From: Aurantiacibacter xanthus
GTDB taxonomy: Bacteria; Pseudomonadota; Alphaproteobacteria; Sphingomonadales; Sphingomonadaceae
Length of the DNA: 40,806 nt
Assembly: GCF_003584015.1 (NCBI RefSeq)
Contig: NZ_QXFM01000110.1
Location: 1-40,806 of the forward strand
Direction: 5' to 3'
Numbering within the stretch: the first letter of the stretch is position 1; every line of letters begins with the position of its first letter. The translations under genes were made by a program, and so were the position numbers. Shown here in pieces: positions 22,564 through 29,737 of this stretch. The notes under the pieces are model-generated. The model was not told the origin of the DNA. It saw nothing but the letters and a program-made list of their open reading frames with translations, and did not search any database.

Positions 22564-23340
22564 ATGCCGCCTGAGAGGGACTGGCGCACGCCCCCGGACG
22601 AAGCCAGGGACGAGACGCTGCAATATTCGGACATTGCGATGGGCTATCTCAGTCGCAACGCCCGTTATCGTACCGAATATCGCCGCGCTATCGGCAGGGT
22701 GAAGCGTGGAGCGGTCAAATCCGACGACGCCACCGCCGCCTTGGTGCTGCGATGGGGGATCAGCTTCCAGACGGACCCGTCCGCCGCGTTCGATCCGAAG
22801 CTAGCGGTTGCGCGGCCCGATCTTTCGCCGACCGATATAGTTCTCGCTCCGGCGCTCTCCCGCATCGGCGCCGAGCGGCTCGACCCGAAGTCGCTGGGGG
22901 ACATTCGCGCCTGCATCACCATCGGCGAGTTCCGAAATTTCATTCTCGCCGACAAGGATGGCGATGAGCACCTCTGGGTCGCTGGTTCGTTTGGCCGTCC
23001 GCTGGCCATGATGCTGCCGTTCGGGACCGACCCACTCGTTCGCCTCGCATCCGCCGAGCGCTTCTGCCGCCGCCTGCTCGGCATGGCGGTCGGGCCACCG
23101 CCGCTACGGCCAACACAGTTCCGGCGGCATCATTTGCTCACCTTGCTGCAGGTGCTCGACGGGCATGATGCAGGTGCCACCCGCCGGGAACTCGCGGCGG
23201 CGCTGATCGATCGCGATGTGCGCGATTACAGCGCCGCCGACTGGTACGACAGCCGCGAGCGCAAGCGCATTTCTCGCTGGATCAGGGAAGCCGTCGAACT
23301 GCGTGACGGCGGCTATATTCGTCTGCTGCGCGGCGGTTGA
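22564..23340 (+). CDS. DUF2285 domain protein with DUF6499-like N-terminus
   Basis: This 258-residue protein has a short N-terminal transcriptional-regulator-like domain (YLSRNARYRTEYRRAI; compare DUF6499) and a C-terminal DUF2285/RovC-type DNA-binding domain. The latter begins HHLLTLLQVLDGHDAGATRRELAAALI and continues to WIREAVELRDGGYIRLLRGG. Such proteins are conserved upstream of the small helix-turn-helix and RepA genes in alphaproteobacterial plasmids and conjugative elements and are thought to be regulators. The ATG at 22564 has GGGAGAGG upstream; the upstream in-frame part from 22468 has no such signal. Confidence 0.85.
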   Translation: MPPERDWRTPPDEARDETLQYSDIAMGYLSRNARYRTEYRRAIGRVKRGAVKSDDATAALVLRWGISFQTDPSAAFDPKLAVARPDLSPTDIVLAPALSRIGAERLDPKSLGDIRACITIGEFRNFILADKDGDEHLWVAGSFGRPLAMMLPFGTDPLVRLASAERFCRRLLGMAVGPPPLRPTQFRRHHLLTLLQVLDGHDAGATRRELAAALIDRDVRDYSAADWYDSRERKRISRWIREAVELRDGGYIRLLRGG

Positions 23341-23461
23341 AAGGGGGACATTTCCGGCCCCCATACTTCTGTCTCTTCTCCGCTACGCATCCCCTTCGCC
23401 ATCATCGCCTCCTGTCCGCCGGGCCCGCTTTTCAGGGCCGGCCATCACAAGGAGGATCATC

Positions 23462-23728
23462 ATGAGCGAACCGGCAGCCGTCACCACGCCACGCTATCTC
23501 AAGACACCCGACGCGGCGGTCCATCTCGGCCTGTCGGCACGTACGTTGGAGAAGCACCGCTGCTATGGCACCGGGCCGGTCTTCCGCAAACTTGGCGGCC
23601 GTATCGTCTATGCCATCGAAGACCTCGAGGCCTGGGCAGCGCTCGGCACACGCCGTTCGACCTCCGATCCTGGGAAGGGCACCGTCCACCCCGCGAAGCG
23701 CCTGCCCACCGACTGTGTACGTCGCTGA
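23462..23728 (+). CDS. AlpA/excisionase-type helix-turn-helix protein
   Basis: This 88-residue protein has a MerR-like HTH_17 domain: RYLKTPDAAVHLGLSARTLEKHRCYGTGPVFRKLGGRIVYAIEDLEAW, about residues 11-60. This domain is used by excisionases and by plasmid regulators. It starts after a near-perfect ribosome binding site (AAGGAGG). It lies six bases before the RepA gene, so it is probably a regulator of replication. It is far from the integrase (17 kb), which makes an excisionase role less obvious but possible. Confidence 0.82.
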   Translation: MSEPAAVTTPRYLKTPDAAVHLGLSARTLEKHRCYGTGPVFRKLGGRIVYAIEDLEAWAALGTRRSTSDPGKGTVHPAKRLPTDCVRR

Positions 23729-23733
23729 GTCCC

Positions 23734-24627
23734 ATGCGCGCTGCACACTCTTCTTCCGGCGGCCCGGACACCGAACGGACGCAGCTTGAACTGTTTCGTT
23801 CGGTCCCCGGCGATCTCGCGCCGCGCGATGCACAGGATCTGATGGCCTGGCCGTTCTTCAGCCTCGCCAAGAGCAGGCGCATAGCGCCGATCGATTTCAA
23901 TATGGGCAAGACCCGGATATCGGTCGAGGCGGTACCCGAACATGGCATGGCGACCATTTGGGATGCCGACGTGCTAATCTGGGCGGCGAGCCAGCTCATT
24001 GAGGCACGCGATGCCGGAAGGCCGACCTCGCGCCTCATGGTGACGACGCCCCACGAGATATTGGCGTTCACCCGGCGGGGCACTGGCAAGGCGAGCTACG
24101 AACGGCTGAAAGCCGCGCTCGACCGGCTGCAATCCACAACTGTCGCCACCTCGATCCGGCAGGAGCATCAGCGACGCCGCCGTCGCTTCTCGTGGATCAA
24201 TGAATGGCGTGAACTTGCGGACGGCCGAGGCCGTCCGCTCGGGATTGAGCTGATCCTGCCGGACTGGTTCTATGCTGGTGTGCTCGACCGCGCGCTCGTG
24301 CTGACGATCGACCGGGCCTATTTCGATCTGACCGGCGGATTGGAGCGCTGGCTCTACCGTATCGTGCGCAAGCATGGCGGGAGGCAAGAGGGCGGGTGGA
24401 GCTTTGACATTCCCCACCTTCACAAGAAGTCCGGCGTGCTTTCGCCGCTGCGCCGCTTCGCTTTCGAATTGCGAGCTATCGTCGCTCGTCAGCCGCTGCC
24501 CGGTTACGCCCTCAGGCTTGAACACGCACTTGGTCGCGAGCGGCTGAACTTCGCTCCGATCCCGGAGCATCCCTTCGACACCGCGATGCGCCGAATGGGC
24601 ATCGACCCTGTGGATAAGCGGTCATGA
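23734..24627 (+). CDS. repA: Replication initiator protein A (RepA)
   Basis: This 297-residue protein belongs to the replication initiator protein A family (RPA, PF10134). It has WPFFSLAKSRRIAPIDFNMG near the start. The middle has two winged-helix-like halves including LMVTTPHEILAFTRRGTGKASYERLKAALDRLQSTT and GLERWLYRIVRKHGGRQEGGWSFDIPHLHKKSG. It would bind iterons and open the origin for plasmid-type replication. A DnaA box lies in its last codons and three iterons start four bases after its stop, which supports this strongly. No ParA gene follows, although one often does in related elements. Confidence 0.92.
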   Translation: MRAAHSSSGGPDTERTQLELFRSVPGDLAPRDAQDLMAWPFFSLAKSRRIAPIDFNMGKTRISVEAVPEHGMATIWDADVLIWAASQLIEARDAGRPTSRLMVTTPHEILAFTRRGTGKASYERLKAALDRLQSTTVATSIRQEHQRRRRRFSWINEWRELADGRGRPLGIELILPDWFYAGVLDRALVLTIDRAYFDLTGGLERWLYRIVRKHGGRQEGGWSFDIPHLHKKSGVLSPLRRFAFELRAIVARQPLPGYALRLEHALGRERLNFAPIPEHPFDTAMRRMGIDPVDKRS

Positions 24628-24806
24628 GGTTCGGACTATCGGGAACACCGGCACTCGGACGATCAGGAACGCGATCCTCGGACTATCGGGAACGCGAGTG
24701 GCCCGTAATCCCGCAGAAATCCTCGCGAAATCGCACCCCCTCTAACAGTGCTAATAGAATCGAATCCTTCGGATTCTTGCTAACGCAATTCGCTGCTGTG
24801 GACAGA
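24609..24806. repeat. oriV: Probable replication origin: DnaA boxes and three iterons
   Basis: A perfect DnaA box (TGTGGATAA, 24609-24617) is followed by three 16-bp direct repeats. TCGGACTATCGGGAAC occurs at 24631-24646 and 24678-24693, and TCGGACGATCAGGAAC at 24655-24670. Their starts are 24 and 23 bp apart, about two helical turns. A less GC-rich stretch with a GAATCC-ttc-GGATTC hairpin (24763-24777) and a second, imperfect DnaA box (TGTGGACAG, 24798-24806) follow. The layout directly behind repA is that of an iteron-regulated origin. Confidence 0.85.
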
Positions 24807-24864
24807 TCGCGTGCCGCTTCGTCGGCAAGGCATCTGCTCGACGGTGGCTCACAGGAGATCGGCA

Positions 24865-25383
24865 ATGAATAATGACTCACCCAGCGGTGCGCGCGAAGGC
24901 TGCGCATTGGGCTCGGCACGCAAGCAACTGACCGAAGTCGAGCTGACCTGGATCGAGAAGAAATTTGAGCACTGGATACGCTTCGGTCGGATTGCGCAGG
25001 ACCGCATCATCACGCGAAGAACCCGCGTCGTCGGCTTCCGACCCGGCGCGATCTTCACCTTCGTGCGCTGGATGGCGAACGACTATGGAACGATCAGTTC
25101 ACGCATCAATGTGCTGCGCGCCGTCGCGCCCGGCGAAGCCTACACGACCTTGCCTTTCGTGCGGCCCGGCGGAGAGATTCTGCTTCACATTGAGGGCTGG
25201 CCGAAGGTCAACGAGGTGTTGTCCGCGATCGACAGCGTGGAGGCCGCCGATGTCGATCCTTGCGAAGCCGCCCCAGATCATTGGCGCCATGTTCACAACC
25301 GTATCGCGGCCGGGCAGAGCCCGCGGCCCTATACGATGGAACGCCACCTTGCCTGGCTCAAGCGTCGGGAGATCGAGGGATGA
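24865..25383 (+). CDS. DUF2840 domain-containing protein
   Basis: This 172-residue protein matches DUF2840 over nearly its whole length. Segments are TEVELTWIEKKFEHWIRFGR, GFRPGAIFTFVRWMANDYGT, RAVAPGEAYTTLPFVRPGGE, EGWPKVNEVLSAIDSVEA and APDHWRHVHNRIAAGQSPRP. The family is found almost exclusively between RepA/ParA and the TraF-type peptidase on alphaproteobacterial conjugative elements. Its function is unknown, with a role in conjugation inferred. GGAG precedes the ATG, and the stop overlaps the next start by 4 bp. Confidence 0.93.
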   Translation: MNNDSPSGAREGCALGSARKQLTEVELTWIEKKFEHWIRFGRIAQDRIITRRTRVVGFRPGAIFTFVRWMANDYGTISSRINVLRAVAPGEAYTTLPFVRPGGEILLHIEGWPKVNEVLSAIDSVEAADVDPCEAAPDHWRHVHNRIAAGQSPRPYTMERHLAWLKRREIEG

Positions 25384-25937
25384 CCCGCTTCGGCTATGTC
25401 ATCGCCACGCTCGTTACCGCACAGGTGTTTATCCTTCTGTTCGTTGCGGTGGCGCTTGCCGATCCGCGTCCGCGCTTCATCTGGAACGCCAGTGCGAGCG
25501 CACCGATCGGTCTCTACCGGACACATGCCGCCCCCGACCCGCCGGCAAATTCGCTGGTAGCCGTCATCCCGCCACAACAATGGGCGCACTGGATGGCCGA
25601 GCGCGGCTATCTCCCGGAAGGCGTGCCGCTCCTCAAACATGTGGCGGCGAAAGCCGGACAGTGTGTATGCCGCAACGGCAACATGGTGAGCGTCGATGGC
25701 CAGCCCGTTGCCGTTGCTCGGGATCGCGACAGCCGAGGCCGCCCGCTGCCTGTCTGGCAGGGGTGTCACAAACTTCGGTCGGACGAATTTCTGTTCATGA
25801 ACCCGTCTGTGCCCGACAGCATGGACGGTCGTTATTTCGGCCCGCTCCCGGCCACGACGCTGCTGGGGCGCGCGACACCCATGTTCACCCGAGACACGCC
25901 GGACGGACCGCTTATCTGGCGGAGAATCGCGCCATGA
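25380..25937 (+). CDS. traF: TraF-type S26 family signal peptidase
   Basis: This 185-residue protein has an N-terminal membrane anchor (about residues 5-27, VIATLVTAQVFILLFVAVALA). The catalytic serine motif SASAPIGLYR comes next and the catalytic lysine lies in PLLKHVAA near residue 83. GRYFGPLPATTLLGRA is the typical C-terminal block. TraF peptidases of conjugative systems process and often circularise the pilin TrbC. No trbC is present in the window, so its substrate must be encoded elsewhere or be lost. It is coupled by 4-bp overlaps to DUF2840 before it and to the transglycosylase after it. Confidence 0.9.
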   Translation: MTRFGYVIATLVTAQVFILLFVAVALADPRPRFIWNASASAPIGLYRTHAAPDPPANSLVAVIPPQQWAHWMAERGYLPEGVPLLKHVAAKAGQCVCRNGNMVSVDGQPVAVARDRDSRGRPLPVWQGCHKLRSDEFLFMNPSVPDSMDGRYFGPLPATTLLGRATPMFTRDTPDGPLIWRRIAP

Positions 25938-26626
25938 GTCGAGGGAGTCTTGCCGTCGCACTGGTATTGGCCGCGCAGATGGTTGGTTCATCGCCGGCCG
26001 CTGCGGAACCTGCGCCCGGCATTGCCACGGCCAATCCTTATGCAGCGCATGTGGTCGATGCAACGCGGCGGTTCGGCATTCCCCAAGATTGGATATGGGC
26101 AGTCATGCGCGTCGAAAGCAACGGTGACAGACGCGCTGTTTCGCCCGCCGGAGCGATGGGCCTGATGCAGATCATGCCCGCTACCTGGGCCAATCTGCGC
26201 GCGCGTTATCGTCTCGGATTGGACCCGTTCGATCCGCGCGACAACATCATGGCGGGCGCAGCCTATCTTCGCGAGATGCACGACCGCTATGGCAATGCGG
26301 CTGCGATGCTCGCCGCCTACAATGCGGGACCGGGCCGCTATGACGAATACCTTTCCGGCAGCCGGCCGCTGCCCCGCGAGACGCGCGCCTATCTCGTAAA
26401 GCTGACGGCGATCACGGGAAATTCCGGTAACGCGATGATTGCGGCTGTGACACCGCCAGACCCTTTTGCCTGGCGCCGCGCGGCTCTGTTTCCCGCACGG
26501 GCAGATGGCATTCCTACTAGGGAGGATGTGGTGACTGACGACACTTCGGATGCTTCGCAGACCACGCGGTCCGCTACCATCGAGCCGCCGACAAACGGCC
26601 TGTTCGTATCGCTCTCAGAGCAATGA
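25934..26626 (+). CDS. Lytic transglycosylase (VirB1-like)
   Basis: This 230-residue protein has a signal peptide (about 1-24, LAVALVLAAQMVGSSPAAAE) and an SLT/lysozyme-like domain (about 35-155). The catalytic glutamate is expected in WIWAVMRVESNGDRRAVS, followed by GAMGLMQIMPATW and AAMLAAYNAGPGRY. It cleaves peptidoglycan in the periplasm to make room for the conjugation channel. The C-terminal 70 residues are proline- and threonine-rich and probably flexible. It overlaps the peptidase gene by 4 bp. Confidence 0.92.
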   Translation: MSRGSLAVALVLAAQMVGSSPAAAEPAPGIATANPYAAHVVDATRRFGIPQDWIWAVMRVESNGDRRAVSPAGAMGLMQIMPATWANLRARYRLGLDPFDPRDNIMAGAAYLREMHDRYGNAAAMLAAYNAGPGRYDEYLSGSRPLPRETRAYLVKLTAITGNSGNAMIAAVTPPDPFAWRRAALFPARADGIPTREDVVTDDTSDASQTTRSATIEPPTNGLFVSLSEQ

Positions 26627-26894
26627 CGAGCGTCACCACCTACAGCGCCCCATGGCGTGCTCTCCGCCCCGCTGGAGTGCAGCAGAGAAGTGATCGGTCG
26701 CCTCAACTCACGAAGAAAAATCGATGGCAAGATAAAAGCCGCGATGTGCCAAGCCATCTGCAGCCGGTCGTAGCCTTGTTTTACAAGGCCTTGTGGCGTT
26801 CCGCCGCGAGGTGTGCGGCAATGTCCGCGATGTGTGCCTTTCGCCACTTCCTACCGTTTATGCGGCTTTGCGGCACATTACCGGACTCCCGACC
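26627..26894. other. Intergenic region before the relaxase, candidate oriT
   Basis: No gene is seen here. A perfect hairpin GCCTTGT-ttt-ACAAGGC (26773-26789) is followed by GCGG-type repeats, and the stretch lies directly upstream of the relaxase gene, where the transfer origin is often located. No nick sequence could be recognised, so the oriT role is only a suggestion. Confidence 0.35.
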
Positions 26895-28625
26895 ATGAAA
26901 GGCGAGGAAGACTTCCGTGTCCGGCCAGGCCGCATCCGCACGCGGGGCGGACAGCGTGCACGACCCGCTATCTCGCAGGCTCTTGCCGCCGCCCAACGAG
27001 CCGGCGGCCTTGGCGCGGGACGCGCACGATCTTCAGGTGTGGGGTTTTCGACCTTCGGACGCGGGCGTGTAGCGAGCATTCGCGCCGCCCATCGTCTCGG
27101 TAACCGGGCTCGCAACGTCGTGATCAAGGCGCGCGTGGTCCGGCACGGGAGCCGCTCGTCGCTTGGTGCACATCTCGATTACCTGCAACGCGATGGCGTC
27201 ACCCGCGATGGCGAGCGTGGCATGCTATTCGGGACCGAGGGCGACGAATTCGACCGCGGCGAGTTTTCCGCGCGCTGCGAGGATGACCGGCACCATTTCC
27301 GCTTTATCGTCTCGCCCGAAGACGCCGGGCAAATGCGCGACCTCAAGACTTTCACGCGCGAGCTGATGGGGCAGATGGAAAAGGATCTCGGCACCCGTCT
27401 CGACTGGCGCGGGGTCGAGCACTGGAATACCGACAACCCCCATGCACATGTCATCGTGCGCGGCGTTGGCGAGTACGGCCGTGATCTCGTGATCGCGCGC
27501 GACTATATCCGCGAGGGAATGCGGGCACAGGCGCGCGAGATCGTCACGCAGGAACTCGGCCTGCGCACCGATCTCGAAATCCACCAATCGCTAGAGCGGC
27601 AGGTCAATGCGGAACGCTGGACAGATCTGGATTACCGATTGGCGCGAGAGCGCGACCACAACGGCATCATTGAAACGGCTCCTGAACGGGGAGTACGGCC
27701 TGGTCCGGATCATGCACTGCGCATCGGCCGCTTGCGCAAGCTCGAGGGGCTCGGCCTCGCCAGCGAGGTCGCGCCCGGCCAATGGACAATGGCTGGAAAT
27801 GCGGAGACCGCGCTGCGAGAATTGCAGGCTCGCGGTGACATCATCAAGCGGATGCACCGCGCCATGACTGAGCGGGGCATCGACCGGGGCTCGGCCAGCT
27901 ATGCGCTCGAACCCGAACCCGGACAGAACGTAATGGGCACGCTGGTGGAGCGTGGGCTGCACGACGAGCTGACTGGCAGGGCTTATGCGATCGTCGACGG
28001 CATTGATGGGCGGACCCATCATATCCAGCTTCCCGACATCGATGCGACCGGCGATTGCAGGCCCGGTGCGATTGTCGAACTACGGCGCTTCGAGGATCGC
28101 AAGGGCCGGCAGCGGATGGCGCTGGCCGTACGCTCGGACTTCGACCTGAACGCACAGGTCCGCGCGCCGGGTGCGACCTGGCTCGATCGGCGGAACCTGT
28201 CGGGCGATGGGCGAGACCTCGGGGGTGGTTTCGGGGCGGAGGTTCGGGACGCGATGGAAAAGCGTGCCGAGCATCTCGCAGGTGAGGGCCTGGCGCGGCG
28301 GCAGGGGCGACGGATCATCTTCGCACGCAATCTGCTTGATACGCTCCGGCGGCGGGAACTGGATGCCACCGCCGAGAAACTGTCGGCGGAAATCGGCCTG
28401 CCGCATAGGCCATCACTGACGGGCGACTATGTCCTCGGCACTGTGCGCCAGCGGTTGAATCTTGCCTCGGGCCGTTTTGCCATGATCGAAAATGGCCTCG
28501 GCTTCCAGCTCGTGCCCTGGACGCCATCGCTGGATCGTCAGATGGGCAAGCACATCTCCGGTGTAATGCGCGGCGACGGCAGCGTGGAATGGTCGTTCGG
28601 GCGCGGGCGGGGGTTAGGGCGATAA
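26895..28625 (+). CDS. Relaxase/mobilisation nuclease (DUF3363 family)
   Basis: This 576-residue protein is a relaxase. The N-terminal region is basic (RPGRIRTRGGQRARP). A likely catalytic tyrosine lies in LGAHLDYLQRDGV, and the metal-binding histidines are in HWNTDNPHAHVIVRGV near residue 185. HHFRFIVSPEDA precedes these. The C-terminal half is the DUF3363 domain (VRPGPDHALRIGRLRKLEGLG to the end). Relaxases nick oriT and pilot the strand into the recipient. The ATG at 26895 is preferred; an in-frame start at 26793 would add 34 residues without a ribosome binding site. Confidence 0.9.
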   Translation: MKGEEDFRVRPGRIRTRGGQRARPAISQALAAAQRAGGLGAGRARSSGVGFSTFGRGRVASIRAAHRLGNRARNVVIKARVVRHGSRSSLGAHLDYLQRDGVTRDGERGMLFGTEGDEFDRGEFSARCEDDRHHFRFIVSPEDAGQMRDLKTFTRELMGQMEKDLGTRLDWRGVEHWNTDNPHAHVIVRGVGEYGRDLVIARDYIREGMRAQAREIVTQELGLRTDLEIHQSLERQVNAERWTDLDYRLARERDHNGIIETAPERGVRPGPDHALRIGRLRKLEGLGLASEVAPGQWTMAGNAETALRELQARGDIIKRMHRAMTERGIDRGSASYALEPEPGQNVMGTLVERGLHDELTGRAYAIVDGIDGRTHHIQLPDIDATGDCRPGAIVELRRFEDRKGRQRMALAVRSDFDLNAQVRAPGATWLDRRNLSGDGRDLGGGFGAEVRDAMEKRAEHLAGEGLARRQGRRIIFARNLLDTLRRRELDATAEKLSAEIGLPHRPSLTGDYVLGTVRQRLNLASGRFAMIENGLGFQLVPWTPSLDRQMGKHISGVMRGDGSVEWSFGRGRGLGR

Positions 28626-28939
28626 CGTCGCGCCCTGGGCCGGGAGCAGACAGGCCGCATTTGGCGGATGATAGTGAATTTTATTCATTATAAGTGGCAC
28701 CGGTACCTTCGCAGTTACGTCAACTTTAAGACTAGGATCGCAATTCACTTAGCCCTTGCTTCCATGATAGGGAATGACTGGGGCCCACAGACGAGGGGGA
28801 ATGCTGCATCGGATAGACTACCGTTCGCTCGCCGGCCACGGACGAGAGGAGTGGTGACAGTAGGATCATTCGAGTACGCCACGTTGTTTCCGAGGCGGCT
28901 CCGTGTGCCCCCTTTCCGTCCGCCTAGCTCGACAGCCCA
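28626..28939. other. Gap between relaxase and nuclease gene, left flank of defence cargo
   Basis: No gene is seen. The stretch is clearly richer in A and T than its neighbours around 28671-28760. It holds blocks GGCGGATG (28663-28670), AATTTTATTCA (28677-28687) and ATAAGTG (28690-28696) that recur in order on the far side of the cargo. A promoter for the next two genes is expected here, but no clear -35/-10 pair was found. Confidence 0.4.
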
Positions 28940-29737
28940 ATGACACTGACGCTCGTCCCGATAGATCACGGCGAACTCTGCCACGGCTGGGCATGGACCA
29001 TCGACGATGAAGACGTGCTCGCTGAACGCGTCGCACGCATCGTGCTCGGTCAGTATCGCCATGTTGCCAAGATCCTGAGCGGTGCGGGCGTGCCGGGGCC
29101 CGCTGCCAATGCCGAGCAGGCGCTTGCAGCGATCAAACAGTTGACCTTAGCCGAGGGCGAAGATCCCTGGCATCGTGACGGCTGGCTGTTTCAGGCGATA
29201 TCGTGGATCGCCGCGCACCAGCAGCCTTCCGCGTCGCTCACCCGCATGCCGCATATTCGCAAGGCCGACAAAGGCTTCGACGGCATGCAGCTCGAGTTAA
29301 ACGAAGCCGGCACCTCGGTCACTGCGGTCGTCGTCTTCGAAGACAAGGCCACCGATAAGGCCCGCGACACGATCCGAGATGATGTCTGGCCGGGTATCGT
29401 TGCGCTCGAAAAGGGCGAGCGCTTGAATGAACTTAGCCAAGAGGTAAGCGGGATGCTCGACGCGCGCGCCGCCGCTGATCCCGAGTTTGACCTTGATAGC
29501 GCAATCGCCAACATCTTGTGGCACGATGCCCGACGCTATCGCATCAGTATCACCATCGGCGACACTCACAACAATGCCGATGCCCGCGCCAGATTGTTTA
29601 AGGGCTTCGACAAGTCCGCGCCCGGCGCTGCGGCCCGCCGCCGCGCCGACACCATATATCTCCCCGCGATGCGCAACTGGATGACAAGCTTCGCCGCGCG
29701 CGTGATCGTCAAGATAAAGGCCATCGCCAATGTTTGA
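28940..29737 (+). CDS. Predicted PD-(D/E)XK nuclease, HamA-like (defence)
   Basis: This 265-residue protein has a PD-(D/E)XK-like core. A helix DGWLFQAISWIAAHQ is followed by KGFDGMQLEL (Asp), then VVVFEDKATDKARDTI (Glu-x-Lys type, EDK). That is the arrangement of nuclease subunits of anti-phage systems. Its size, and its position before a large helicase gene with an 8-bp overlap, fit HamA (DUF1837) of the Hachiman system, but I cannot confirm the family from sequence alone. It would cut DNA when activated by its helicase partner. No ribosome binding site is obvious before the ATG. The gene interrupts the usual relaxase-TraG order, which marks it as cargo. Confidence 0.5.
   Translation: MTLTLVPIDHGELCHGWAWTIDDEDVLAERVARIVLGQYRHVAKILSGAGVPGPAANAEQALAAIKQLTLAEGEDPWHRDGWLFQAISWIAAHQQPSASLTRMPHIRKADKGFDGMQLELNEAGTSVTAVVVFEDKATDKARDTIRDDVWPGIVALEKGERLNELSQEVSGMLDARAAADPEFDLDSAIANILWHDARRYRISITIGDTHNNADARARLFKGFDKSAPGAAARRRADTIYLPAMRNWMTSFAARVIVKIKAIANV

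Noticed and set aside
25190-25196. Another TTGAGGG, inside the DUF2840 gene
   Set aside because: No CGTA follows at 16 bases, so it does not fit the promoter pattern.
24965-25933. The upstream part of a 553-codon frame leading into the lytic transglycosylase
   Set aside because: It overlaps DUF2840 and TraF in another frame; the real start is the ATG at 25934 followed by a signal peptide.
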